A stretch of DNA of 64,000 nt, taken from Notolepis coatsorum. Taxonomy: Eukaryota > Chordata > Actinopteri > Aulopiformes > Paralepididae. This document shows, one piece after another, positions 11,877 through 23,283 of this stretch; the stretch's first letter is position 1, and every line of letters begins with the position of its first letter. The notes under the pieces are model-generated. The model saw only the letters and a list, made by a program, of their open reading frames with translations, searched no databases and was not told where the DNA came from. The stretch spans positions 25,691,734 through 25,755,733 of the forward strand of contig OZ020585.1 in the NCBI GenBank assembly GCA_963971535.1, given 5' to 3'. Position numbers and translations under genes: made by a program.

Positions 11877-14150
11877 CGCGTGTTTATTGTGACGCCAGAG
11901 TGCTCCCAGATGTTTTCTCCGCTGTCAGCTGTTAGAGGGCATGTGAGGTGAAAATCATCTCGGAGATCATTCACTCACACATGTGAATAAAAGCGATTAA
12001 AGTCCAACGGAAATCGAAGCAAATCTTTTTAAAATAAAATAAAAAATATATATTCTTTTTTAAAAAAATTTATAATGGGTCAAGTACCGAATCCAGAGCT
12101 ATTTATTACCAGACAGCGAGGTTTCAAAAATAGTTGTAGTAGCTTAGTAACATGGTGTCCGTACTTGGTAATAAACTCTTGGCCAAACTCTTGGTAATAT
12201 ACATGGCCCTGAATCCGCCTATTGGCACTCTAAAACTGTGGGGAAACAAAGTGTGCTTATGTGTCTTTTCGTGTCATACTGCAAGTGCGGAATGGTGAAT
12301 GACACCGCATTCTACGGCATCATGTGAATTCAGCCAATCGGTTGTCAGTCAATGACAGTAAAAGTGCCACACTCCTATGCAGAGCTCTACATCGCTACGC
12401 CACACAGCCTGAAAGAGCTCTGCCCCCAAGTGCCTAACCGTTTAGCCTGACCTCTCCGTTTGAAAGAAAATGCACCAATAACTTTGAATTGCATGTGTAA
12501 ATATGATCACAACTATTCTACACGCCAACATTATGGGTATATGTGCCCTTGAGTAAGGCACTGAACCCCAATAATGTTGGCATGTTCCTTTAAGCTTGTC
12601 TGAACATTTATGAGCTATGCAGTGACATAGCTATCAGAAAAGTACAAGTATCTTAGTAGCAGTGACCATACCTTTATGGCTGCGTTCATCAACCGTTTCC
12701 ATGGACACGATTGACTAAAGATGGCTGCGCAGGCACTGTGAAGTGAAATATTGTAGCTTCGAATCGTGTTTCTAAAGTAGACTCGGATACTAGAGAAAGA
12801 TAGAGGAAACAATTAATAGAAGATTATTCAATATGTTGAAATAAAACAAGCATCAGTAGCCCCACTTAGTTTACTGCCGCTTAGGGCAGAGATGTTTGAT
12901 AGTGAAACACCGTCCAACCATCTGCATAGGAGAGGGTAAAAGTGCACACCCAATCACTGTGTGCAGTAAGAAATACAAAACATGAACGAAAAAATAAACA
13001 TTGATATATGAAAACGGTAAAAGTCCACCCCCAGCGATTCAATATTCTCCTCAGCCTTGTTATCCCAAACAGTAAAAGGTTTACGTGTTTATTTTGCCTT
13101 TCTTTTGTAGCCTTAGAATACCGCCAGGCAGCTGTGAAATATTTTATTGCCGTAAGTCATTTCCAGCTTTTGGCGTGGCCCATTTGATTCCATTAAGACA
13201 CACTCACATCATATTAACTTTCCAACTCTATAAGCCCACCGAGGCTTTAGCAGCGACACGGGCCAATCGTTAGCATTTTTCACTAAAGAGGACTTCAGAG
13301 ATCATACATTATGGATTCTAAAGGAGTTTACAATTATTAACTTCATCATGCAATGTTCTAGCAGTCGATCTCAACGTGCCTCGTTTACTGGATTGAGTCA
13401 CAATAACCACTTGCACGAAAGTGATTTTGTGTGGGAAAAGGCCACTTGAGCCTAAGGTCTTGCTACTTTGTACCATGCGATCCTCTGAAGTGGTCTGGAA
13501 AAGACGCAGACATTCATGGTTGTTGAATGTAAGATAAAGTGAGATGCGATTAACAAAATCAGAGACATTGGAGCATGGAACATGGTGGAGTTCTGAGGTC
13601 ATGAAACTTTATGACTTTCTGAGTTTGAATCTAAACAGCGGCATGATACTCCTATAAACAAGGATGGATAAGGATGGATAAACAGATGGACGTCGATGTT
13701 TCAAATTCAACGTTTCTCCTCGTTCCTCTGAAAGGAAAACATTTTGACAGACGCTTTGAGTGATGTCAGCCCTTGCAAATCTTCCATCATTATTACACGT
13801 TGCTCTTTTCAAACTGATCGTAATGATGGAATGTTGAGATAACGGGCCCCTTATCTTTGCGAGTTTTAGAAAATATCTCCAGTATGTCAAGGAAAAACTT
13901 TTACAGGAAATTAAATGACTTAAAGATAAAGAGTTGACATTTTAGGGAGTCTTTTGGACCTGAAGCTAATTCAGACGTGGATGTGGGTGACGGCGGCGCG
14001 GGGGCTGGGAAATGAGTTGAAATACCTCTCCCCAGACGGCAATACGCAGAAACACTTACTACGGATAACATCTTGCTGTGTCACTTTTTCCTGGCAGGGT
14101 GGCCTTTGAGAAAACCCATGCTGGTCTCCCCTGCAAGCCTTTGCAGCTGG
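11877..14150. other. No recognised feature
   Basis: Mostly AT-rich. A short inverted repeat (gccaacattatggg at about 12525, ccaataatgttggc at about 12570) forms a small hairpin. Short minus-strand frames at 13318-13602 and 13609-13890 are unsupported. Confidence 0.3.
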
Positions 14151-14189
14151 AAGACGATTGGTCATGATGACCTACAGCCTCGGAGGGAT

Positions 14190-14339
14190 GTGGGGGGGGG
14201 AACCCCCGGAGCCCCCGACAGAGGAAGACTCCATGACTCAGCTCCTGTGAGAGTCTGGGCGGGGGGGGGGGGGGGGGCGTCCGAGGACGTGTCAGGGTGC
14301 CGAGGGAGAAAGCCTGCTGGGGGGGGGGGGGGGGGGGGG
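14190..14339 (+). repeat. Cluster of poly-G tracts
   Basis: Runs of 9-10, 17 (14261-14277) and 21 (14319-14339) guanines occur within 150 bp. They could form G-quadruplexes. Run lengths may be uncertain because of sequencing slippage. Confidence 0.9.
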
Positions 14340-15480
14340 ACGCCAAAAGCATGTTTGGCCATGTGTCATGTTTTCAATCACTCCCTTGTAAGTTCACAAC
14401 TGCTATTTAATTTCCCCTGACAGACATAATAAAATGTTTATGAGACTTAAAGATGACAGCCAGTGTTACATGGAATGGAGAAGTGTCGCTTGTGACTGAC
14501 ATTTTCCTCCTCCCGCAACAAACGGTCTACCATTACAAGGCTAATTTGTCTGAAAAAAACTGAAATTCCACCTAGGATTGGAATTCTTCCACTCTGTTTT
14601 TGACCTCAGATGGTTTGGTTTGGACTTGTGAACGTGAAGACTTTCCCAAAGCTCGAAACGTAGCGGAGCCAAGACACACATTGTGCAATGCCATCAAGAG
14701 ACCCTTTTGAGTTTCTCCACTGGCAATGAGGCTCTATGGACACCCGCAGTATGGTGTGTATGTCGTACTCACAGTATGGTGGCACTCGGTTGCCCCTTGC
14801 GGGATAAATAAAGTACTTTAAAAAAAATTATATTGTTTTTGTTTATTACTTTTGGTGCATTGATTGATTGATTGAAAACTTTATTAATCTCTTCCACCCG
14901 TGGAATATTTTCTGAAAATCCGCCTAAAATATATAGGTATGGAATATTGCTCCACTTCTACAAGGTCCATTTGCATATTCTTGGTATCTAGGGACATCTA
15001 TGGACCTCAGGGAATGTATTCACAGTGTCAGAAATATTGTGTCTATTACTAGGCTTGCTTAAATTGTGATGAAACAAAGGAGAATATGAATTATGATTTT
15101 TCTTTGCATCTTGGACAGTGAATAACACCATGCTAATAATGACCAAACATTAAACTGCCACTGATCTCGTTCAGTACCTTCTTGAGATCATGTTTACGGA
15201 AAATCTAAGGAAATGAATAAAGGGAAGATGATTAAACAGAAGGTTCTGTAGATACAGTACTGAATTCTCCCATCCGGACCAATGCAATTTGAAATATTAT
15301 TATAGAATATAGAATTTAGAATATATTATTATAGCCAATTCGCACATTTATATATACATATTATCTTTCAAATGCCCGAGTTCAAATTGGATTTAGTATC
15401 ACCAGGCGTGCATGAGAACAGATAATGAAATCTAGTGTAATGTATAGTCGCTTTTAAATTGTTATCAGGGTGGCACCATT
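14340..15480. other. No recognised feature
   Basis: AT-rich sequence with a short ttgattgattgattg run at about 14858. Nothing else is supported. Confidence 0.3.
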
Positions 15481-15499
15481 TTTTAACTATTTTCAAATC

Positions 15500-15600
15500 T
15501 AATTGTTGCTGAATGCTAACAATAGGTAAGAGAAACTAACTGCGTTTTCAAATTTGTCAAAAACTTTACATTTTGTGGTAGAATTATCCCGAATAATAAC
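15500..15600. repeat. Dispersed repeat, partner of 18540-18640
   Basis: The blocks agaaactaactgcgtt and ttgtggtagaattatcccga recur in the same order at about 18563-18622. The family is not recognised. Confidence 0.6.
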
Positions 15601-15701
15601 AGTTATTGAAATAATTCATAGAGAACTCTGAACCTTGAACCCCATAGAACGTTAAGGGAAGTCTCCAAAATTCCAACGCAGAAACAGACCTATGGATAGA
15701 C

Positions 15702-15993
15702 GCGTTATTTTTTTTCGTAGCCGCATTTCTGGCAGACGCTCTCTGATTGGCCACTGACTGACGCTCTCTGATTGGCCACTGATGCGTTTGCCCAATCGCG
15801 TGACGAGCTGTGTCTTTGCCCATTTCCGCGTCAAACAGCCTGCAAACTACCTGGCGTTCTATCGCCATGCTCTAAGACAAACTCTAACCTTAACCAACTT
15901 CGAAAGAGTGCCTAAGCTTAACCAGTGTAGAAACAGGCGTCGGCCAATCAGAGAGCGTCTTGCCAGAAATGCGACTACGAAAAAAAATAACGC
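15702..15993. mobile_element. Foldback/MITE with about 52-bp inverted ends
   Basis: The left arm 15702-15752 (gcgttattttttttcgtag ... ctctgattggcc) is repeated in inverted form at 15942-15993 with few mismatches. A 24-bp direct duplication (gacgctctctgattggccac) lies just inside the left arm. There is no coding capacity. The superfamily is undetermined. Confidence 0.75.
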
Positions 15994-16307
15994 TGGATAG
16001 ACCCATAGATATATATATATATAGAACACTATGGATAGACCACTACACTTCCGCGTTACATTGAAATCGGGGAGGAGATAGCGGGGGGAGCAAATTAATG
16101 AATGTGGATGAGAGCCGTGATGTAAGTGGTTGCAGATACGGCTGTGGGGGTGCTAGAGACATGATCGAATAGATTTGTATGCGCCTGAATCTCCTGAACA
16201 CAGCGCAAGCCATTCCTAATCGATCAGAACTAAATCGGCAGCGAAAAAGCCAGTTTTTAAGCAGCTATTCCCCATGCACATGCGCAGATTGCCCACGGAT
16301 TGTGACG

Positions 16308-16559
16308 CAACGCACACCCGCCCTGGACTGTTCCATCAGAGGGGGGAGCTTCGGTGGCCAGTGTCCTTTCAGCCGAACAGGATAATAAAACAATGATCCC
16401 ACTAAATGACCAGACGCGTCTTATGGCGACATCTACAATTACCTCATTGAGTCTCTAGGTAGACTAATGTTTATATTTAAGTGCAGTGGTCTGTAGCCAC
16501 TCACACTGGCCACCGAAGCTCCCCCCTCTGATGGAACAGTCCAGGGCGCGTGTGCGTTG
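16308..16559. mobile_element. Foldback element with 57-bp arms
   Basis: Positions 16308-16364 and 16503-16559 are inverted copies with a single mismatch (acaccc versus acacgc). The core is ctggactgttccatcagagg. The arms enclose about 138 bp. No flanking target duplication was recognised. Confidence 0.85.
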
Positions 16560-16564
16560 TGTTA

Positions 16565-16672
16565 TAATCCAGTATGCTGTGGTTAATATTGTGATATTAT
16601 TCAGGGTACTCCAGTATTCTGCCTTTAATATTGTGATATTATTCAGGATAATCCAGTATAGCTGTGGTTAAT
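16565..16672. repeat. About 55-bp direct duplication
   Basis: The block taatattgtgatattattca occurs twice, with similar flanks (aatccagtatgctgtggt and aatccagtatagctgtggt). It is a short tandem or overlapping duplication next to the foldback element. Confidence 0.65.
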
Positions 16673-16967
16673 ATTGCCGTCGCCGACCGTTTCGTCCTCT
16701 GCATCACTCATTGTGGCCATCTTCTATGGCTTGTCACTCTGACTGTCTATTCTTCTGATAGCAGGTGTCTAATCAAAGATCCCCGCTTTCTAGTCTTGCA
16801 CAAGGACCAATCAGCATGGGTATGGGCGGGTTCATTTTCCATTGATTGGGATTTGATTGGCTGTTTACCTGCGGTCGCAGGATTAATAACGTTAGTTTGG
16901 CCGGATAAACAATTCAAATATACTAATTAAAATGGTTGGAACTGCGAGATTTGTACTTTGTACTTTA

Positions 16968-17058
16968 TTTCTATTCTATTCTATTCTATTCTATTCTATT
17001 CTATTCTATTCTATTCTATTCTATTCTATTCTATTCTATTCTATTCTATTCTATTCTA
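16968..17058. repeat. (TTCTA)n microsatellite
   Basis: About 18 near-perfect units of a TTCTA pentamer lie immediately upstream of an L2-like LINE fragment. Confidence 0.97.
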
Positions 17059-17345
17059 CTCTATACTGGCTTCCTGTAACTTTTAGAATTGATTTTAAGG
17101 TGCTTCTCCTCACATACAAAGCTCTAAATGGACAAGGACCCAGCTACATTGCTGACTCTCTAATAAACTACACACCGGCCAGCACACTGTGATCATCAGA
17201 TGCAGGTCTATTAGAGGTCACCAGAAAGAGTCATAAGAAGATCGGTGATGCAGCCTTTGTAAACTGCCCCAAAACTGTGGAACACGTTATCCAATAATAT
17301 TAGGGAAGCCAATTATACTGCACTATTTCTCTGTGATTGACATTG
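17059..17345 (+). pseudogene. L2-like LINE, C-terminal part of the reverse transcriptase ORF
   Basis: The translation reads YWLPVTFRIDFKVLLLTYKA, LNGQGPSYIADSLINYTPAS and then, after a stop and a frame change, DAGLLEVTRKS and GDAAFVNCPKTVE. This is the conserved tail of L2/CR1-group ORF2 after the RT domain. Stop codons and frame changes show it is dead. It is 5'-truncated at the TTCTA array. Confidence 0.8.
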
Positions 17346-18480
17346 CACTATTTATCTATGTTTTATTCCCCATGTTTTTATGTTTTTATTTTATTTTATT
17401 TTATATATCTGAGGCTAGACATCCATACTAGTCAATTACTGTTTTCCCACAGATAGGCGTGACGTTTTGGGACCATGAGCAGGAAATATGAAAGGCTTTA
17501 CAGACCAAGTCTTGGTGTCTTTATTATTTATTATTATTTTGATTGCACTGCACTATTTTACTGTCTATTGCTTTTTATTACAGGTTCGAAACTGTCGGGT
17601 ATTAAACTGTGTGGGTATCAAGCTAGAAAGACTGTCAGGCTTTAAAACTGTGTAAGACCCAGGCCTAGAACCGCACCCTAATCACAGGTTATTGCAGGTT
17701 GTCGCAGGTTATCGCAGGTAACCCCTATTTGAACACGCCGCAGGGCGAAATGTTTGTATGCATGTTAGTTATTCATCTGTTCTGTTTATGGAGCCCAATA
17801 TATCCTGTTTGCATGGTGAATCAAAATAAATATATCGTTTTGCAAGAAGAGCTGCCTGCATCGTATCATTGGAACACTGACACACAGCGAACGGTTTGGT
17901 ATCAGATCAAACAATAGAATGGTGCGTCAGCCAGGTCCATCTACGGGCTCAAATTCCTCAGTAGCTCCGTATGAGACGGGAGCTCCTTTAATAGTGGGTA
18001 TCAAACAAGAGGGAAGACTGTCAGGTTTTAAACTGTGGATACCAAAAAAAGTAAAGACGACTTTGAACTGTTCAACAGTAATCCAGAACTATTTTAGTGC
18101 ACTGTAAAAAAATATTTTATTTTATAGAATGTCTGCACTTTATGTGCTCATTTCATCATTCATGTCTTTTCTATGTCTGCTCATTTACCCTTGCTATTAT
18201 TTTACTTATTTTTACTTTTATCTCTACGCCCCACTATCCGCTGGGTGCATACTCTGACCTTTATCATGTTTTGTAACAGATTACAGAAGCCTATTGGAAT
18301 GTGAGGTTTTGATGATTTGATTAATATATCTGCATTATTTTATCCCACTTTATGCTTTGGTCTTGCTGTTGGTTTTACACAGATTGTATGTCTTATCTCT
18401 TACTGATGTAAAGCACTTTGAACTGCAATCCCCTGTATGAAAGGTGCTATACAAATAAAGTTGTTATTATTATTACAGGT
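17346..18480 (+). mobile_element. L2-like LINE 3' UTR, probably interrupted
   Basis: The sequence runs from the ORF relic to a 3' end (gtaaagcactttgaactgca, ... gtgctatacaaataaagttg, (TTA)n) matching the 10.6-kb copy. Between about 17585 and 18060 lies foreign-looking sequence bounded by similar blocks (gactgtcaggctttaaaact at 17631, gactgtcaggttttaaactg at 18018). These are direct repeats about 390 bp apart, which could be the ends of a small insertion. Confidence 0.55.
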
Positions 18481-18539
18481 ACTTTTTTATTATGTAGATT
18501 TCTCCGCCATTTTTCATCAGATTGCAACGCCGTCTTTTG

Positions 18540-18640
18540 CCAGACGTTCACAGAAAGGTATAGAAACTAACTGCGTTCTAATTTATGCCAATAACGTTCA
18601 GGTTTGTGGTAGATAATCCCGAAAAATAAGATAAATAAAA
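18540..18640. repeat. Dispersed repeat, partner of 15500-15600
   Basis: Shares agaaactaactgcgtt and gtggtagataatcccgaaa-type blocks with the 15.5-kb copy. Confidence 0.55.
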
Positions 18641-18988
18641 AAAGTTAATCCTGGACAGGAGCTGGCTTGTGCTGGGTAGTGTCGTTTTTCGAAATTCCAA
18701 CACCCATTGAAAGCTCTCGGTCTCCTCTCCTCATATGACTACAAATAAAATGGCACCGCGCATTTCCTTCCATCGATATTCACTACTTTCCAAATACATT
18801 TAGAATACATACATATTTCACTAATAACACTTTAACCTATTGGTAAACAAACGTATTGCTGACAAATTGACAATATACACTATGACTGTTGTTTTGACAG
18901 GGTTAGGGTCTTTACTCTTGGCTACATTTGAAAAAAAAGTCTGTAGAGATAGATTTATGGCGTGATGTCATTTGCTGTCCACCACATA

Positions 18989-19533
18989 GGCGTCGTTTTA
19001 GTATGGCAAGGTATGGCACTCGCCATACCTTGGCTTCTACATTTGAAATCAATCTGAAATACCTTTTGTCATTTGTGACAAAATCATCTCATTTGCGTGT
19101 CATTGATTGAAGCTGTGCTCCGTCCAGTATAGGCCTCCCGGGAACTCGCGCTGAAATGGGAGAGGCTTTTTTTCCTCCCTCCACCCCCTCCCTCTCTCTC
19201 CCTCTCTCTCGCTCCACGCTTTGAAAAGGTTTGGAGCGCACGGATCACTTCCCCGCAGAGACATGTCGCGGCCCCCCCCTCCAGCGTGTAGCACCCACAG
19301 CGCTGAGAGGGGGAGAGAGAGAGCTCGGAGGACGTTCACTTGTTTAAACAAACTGTATAAACGCCATAATACTGTTGATTAAAATGTGAATTGTATATAA
19401 ACAACTCACCAAAATGTACTATTGCACAACTGATTTGACAAAAAAAATCCACGAGGGGGGGAATACCCCCGTTCAACCACCCCAGGCAACCACCCCTCTC
19501 TTGCCATACCTTGGCTTTTACTGAAATGACGCC
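18989..19533. mobile_element. DNA transposon remnant with imperfect ~35-bp TIRs
   Basis: The left end ggcgtcgttttagtatggca and the right end (read inverted) ggcgtcatttcagtaaaagc match imperfectly and are followed on both sides by caaggtatggca. The interior contains a C/T-rich and GC-rich block but no transposase frame. Confidence 0.55.
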
Positions 19534-19557
19534 ACGACTCCACCACCAGACCGCTCT

Positions 19558-19860
19558 GGCTTAATTTAAACAAGTCAAGAAGAAACATCACAGTAAATCA
19601 AGAACAAAAACCACCATAAAATCCAAAATAAATGTAACACTCCCAGACATACCCCAGCGAAGGTAAGGAAAAACTCACAAAAAACCTAGCAATAGGAAAA
19701 AACTTGGATATTGGTGATAATATAGTGTTGCTATGGATGATCAATGGGTGGAGAATAAAACAGGCAGATAGTTGGTATATATGTACTTGTAATAAAACAC
19801 ATATATGTACATGCAATAGCAACTGGGGTACATAATAAAATGTTTGAAAGATTTAAATAG
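19558..19860. repeat. Dispersed repeat D1, copy 1
   Basis: Shares long blocks with 20068-20412 in the same orientation: aaacaagtcaagaagaaaca, acctagcaataggaaaaa, aataaaacaggca and acatgcaatagcaactg. Probably a 5'-truncated retroposon read in reverse, but I cannot name it. Confidence 0.7.
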
Positions 19861-19984
19861 AAGCTAAGAAATGCATGCATGGTAAAGTCTCTTCCACTCT
19901 TCCAATACGCCAGCATAACAGTCAGATGCAGCACCCTATGGATTAGTCTCTGGGTCCTAATGTCCCTGTTTAACCTTTGATGAA

Positions 19985-20067
19985 CAAATCAAATCAAATC
20001 ATAAATCAAATCAAATTTATTTGTAAGACCCGACAACACACGTTAATGTCCCCATGGGCCGGACACG
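19985..20067 (-). mobile_element. LINE/SINE 3' end with (AAATC)n tail
   Basis: Inverted, the sequence reads caaataaatttgatttgatt with a pentamer tail, a common form of teleost retroposon 3' end. It separates the two D1 copies. Confidence 0.5.
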
Positions 20068-20412
20068 TCTTCTTTAAACAAGTCAAGAAGAAACATCACA
20101 ATAAATCAAGAACAAAACAAAAACACCATAAAGTCCAAAACAAATTATAAATAAAATAAATGCAACATACCCCATGCAAAGGTACGGAAAAACTCACTAA
20201 AACCTAGCAATAGGAAAAAATGCACCACAGGCAATGTGGAGGAGAGAAACCTTAGAAGGGCCATTCAAGGGGGGATCTCCCTTCTTAGATGTCAGTGATA
20301 CTGTATAGTAGTGTTGCAATAAAACAGGCAAAACAGTTGGTAAGCATGCACTCATATGTGCAATGAAACACAGATAAGTGCATGCAATAGCAACTGAACA
20401 TTTTGAGTCAGT
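20068..20412. repeat. Dispersed repeat D1, copy 2
   Basis: Second direct copy of the block at 19558-19860. It is slightly longer, with an additional cattcaaggggggatctccc segment. Confidence 0.7.
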
Positions 20413-21660
20413 GTGCACGCGATATAAACAATCAATCCATGCCAAAGCTAGATATGTAAAAGGTGAAAGACTCACACTCACGCCGTTTTCGTTTGAAACT
20501 ACTTTTAGTCAGGGTGCCATGGTTTCTCCATAGAGCCCCGTCGTATTCTTCTAGCGCAGCCGCTCGCGCAGGTCCGGGGCAACTTAGTCACGTGACTCAG
20601 TTGGTATTGCTGATTGGCTCGAACACGGTATGTTTGTATACAGTGGACAGTTATAAAAAAAATTGCAGTAGAGGGAGTTATTGGAGTTTCAGCGTGAAAT
20701 GGAAAAAGAGATGAGTTTGAAAAGGAGAGATTGTATCTTTCTCAAAAATTGCGGGAAGCAGATTTGGCACAGGAACATGGAGCGTTTGAGATTGATTGGA
20801 GAGGGCTGACGCAAGAGATGCAGACCTGGATAGCTCTACCAGGGAGAGCACAGAGCGTACGTCTGATGTAGCTAGATGGTTAGATTGTTGTTGCAAAGTT
20901 CAAAGAAAAACATCAACATGTATTTCTTTCCACTGATGGAGTGTGTTGTTGCATGACTGGTCTGACTCCGACTGCAAACTATTGCTTTACTGCTGAGCTC
21001 AATAAGCTTATATTGCTCTTATTGGTACTGAAAGGAAAAAATATGAGACTATTAAGCTGTTCTAAAAGGCTTACAAGCTAGTTCCTGAAGCAGACAGACA
21101 GCGGTTTACAAGTTGGAAAAGGAGTGAGAAACAAACTCATATTGAGGTTGTTAAGAGAATTGAATAGTAATTTTGACCGCTAGTGTACGGCTGTGGGTAT
21201 GAAAACTCCGGATTTCTAATCGGATCGTTCTGGAACAATTTAAGCACATTCACCAATGGACTTAAGACAAAAGTTACGAGCAAATTTCATCGTAGCTCCA
21301 CTTAAGACTTTTTCGGGCCGATTTTGGGATTCACAAATGGTCCCTTCTCTGGGATTCACTCTTAGCTAAGAGCAGGATTTAGGAGCGCTGGAGAGCAGTC
21401 GTAAGTCGGACAGACTGGTGTGCGCCGTGTTCTTAAAGGCGTTATTTGGGAGATTGCGTTCACGTCGATTCTACAGACATCCTTGGAATTAAATAATCAT
21501 AATAATAATAATAAATACGACAATATTTGTATGATAAAACAATTATGTTTTACATTTACAGTCATGCCTCAACGACGCATCGTGATGTCCGATAATAAAT
21601 AAAAGCACTACACCAACAATGCAAATGATAAATAAATAAGAACTAAACCCAATTGCGTAG
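20413..21660. other. No recognised feature
   Basis: Mixed-composition sequence with no credible frame. Short AT-rich simple runs (aataataataa at about 21501) are present. Confidence 0.3.
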
Positions 21661-21661
21661 A

Positions 21662-21916
21662 TATAGCTATAGTGGAATAGACTGTATTAATATTCCATAT
21701 TTATACCGCCTTGTTGCGCAGTCCTTGTGTATTGTAAACCCACCCCCCCAAAAAAAAAAAAATCATTCAAATAATATAACCCTACTGTTCATTCATTACG
21801 CACATAAGCTATACAGTATACAGTGTGTGCGCGTGTGCTGAGGCAGGTGACCAGGAGAGTGCAACACGACGGTATACATATGGAATATTAATACAGTCTA
21901 TTCCACTATAGCTATA
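21662..21916. mobile_element. Foldback/MITE with 47-bp arms
   Basis: Positions 21662-21708 and 21870-21916 are inverted copies differing at one base (core ggaatagactgtattaatat). The arms enclose about 160 bp that includes a C-run/A-run and a GTGTGCGCG segment. Confidence 0.85.
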
Positions 21917-21946
21917 GTGTGCTGTATGATGACAATACATTTGAAT

Positions 21947-22249
21947 TAGGGATGTCCGATATTATCGGCCTACCGATATTATCGGCCGATATTGGCATTC
22001 AAATGTAATATCGGAAATGATCTGTATCGGTTTAAAAAAATTAAAATTATTTAACCTTTATTTACCCAGGCAAGCAAGTAAGAACAAATTCTTATTTTAT
22101 TTATTGTGAAATGTATGCATAATGTTGTGTTTTTGGGGGGGGGAAACCCTGCATATATCGGTATCGGTTGATATCGGTATCGGAAATTAAGAGTTGGACA
22201 ATATCGGTATATCGGATATCGGTAAAAAAGCCAATATCGAACATCCCTA
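21947..22249. mobile_element. MITE with TAGGGATGT ends
   Basis: It begins tagggatgtccgatattatc and ends with the inverted form (gccaatatcgaacatcccta). The interior is built of many TATCGG/CCGATA units. This end type is common among hAT-like MITEs of fishes. I could not find a convincing 8-bp target duplication, so the superfamily is inferred. Confidence 0.7.
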
Positions 22250-22310
22250 ATGTGAAACTAATCTAATTTTGATTCATCGCAAATCGCTTCCACGCTACTT
22301 GTTGGCACCG

Positions 22311-23283
22311 GGCGGCACGTGGTGTATGGTTAACACTGTCGCCTCACAAGGCGGTTAGGTGGCCGAGCGGAGATTGCGTTCGTCACCAGCCCCGGAGCTG
22401 TGAGCTCGATTCGCCTGTTCGAATCCAGCTCACAGCTCCGGGGTTGCCACCAGCTTGGCTGGCCGTCTGCACTGATACAATTGGCTGTATCAGAGGGTGG
22501 GAGAAGCTGGTGGGGTGGGTCCGGGTCGTTGTAAACAGCGACTCCTACAGTTCGGTCGGGGCGCCTGCTAAGCGCGGATTGGACGTGAGGGGGATAGTGT
22601 GGTCCTCCCACACGCTACGCCCTCTCAATGAGAATCCGCGCTGCCAGGTGAAAAGAAGCGGTGATTGGCTGGACGTGTGTCGGAGGAAGCACGTGGTAGC
22701 CTCCACTCTCCCAGATGATCTGACTGTGGGGGGTAAGTGCGCAGCGATCAGGAAGGGACTGGGAATTGGCATACGACTAACATTGGGATGGGAGAAAATC
22801 GGAGGAAAATGGAGGGGGAAAAAGACCAATAATAAAAAAAAAAAAAACACTGTCGCCTCACAGCTAGAAGGTCCTGGGTTTGATTCCCGCTTGGGGACCA
22901 GGTTGCCGTGTTGCCAGTAACCCAGGTGGGGTATCTCCCGGGCCTTTCTGTGTGGAGTTTGCACGTTCTCCCCGTGCTCGCAAGGGTTTCCCCTCCCAAT
23001 AAGATAAACCCAATGGAAAAACATGCACAACAGATTGCTAACGCTGTCGCGTCCCTGACGAAGACGGACAGGAGCACTTGAATTCGTCCCGGGGCGCGGC
23101 GCACACTGCACCCCTTGTCTGCTCCCGGCCGCCCTTGAGGGGAAGGACGACGGGATGGGAAGTGCAGAGAACATTTCATTCAGCGACTCAGTGCATGTGT
23201 GTGTGTGTTCCTGTGGGTCTCCCATCGCATGTGTCTGTGTTAAAGATCTGAATGACAAATAAAGACTTCTTCTTCTTCTTCTT
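22311..23283 (+). mobile_element. SINE-A (copy 2), split by a SINE-B insertion
   Basis: The tRNA-like head lies at 22311-22348 and the rest of the element at 22848-23283, ending in aataaagacttcttcttctt. The two parts join exactly across the SINE-B inserted between them: the 15-bp CACTGTCGCCTCACA is present at 22334-22348 and again at 22848-22862. Confidence 0.9.
22349..22847 (+). mobile_element. SINE-B inserted into SINE-A, with 15-17 bp target duplication
   Basis: The A-box-like tggccgagcgg is of tRNA-Ser/Leu type. It is followed by a hairpin head (22390-22443, one mismatch) whose right arm contains B-box-like gttcgaatcc. The body is shared with 27027-27530, and the element ends in an A-rich tail. 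The flanking target duplication shows LINE-type retroposition into an already resident SINE-A. Confidence 0.9.

Noticed and set aside
22390-22450. tRNA genes at SINE heads (also near 4650, 27040, 28360 and 62600)
   Set aside because: A- and B-box-like motifs are present, but the cloverleaf is not complete and each is attached to a shared SINE body, so these are SINE promoters.
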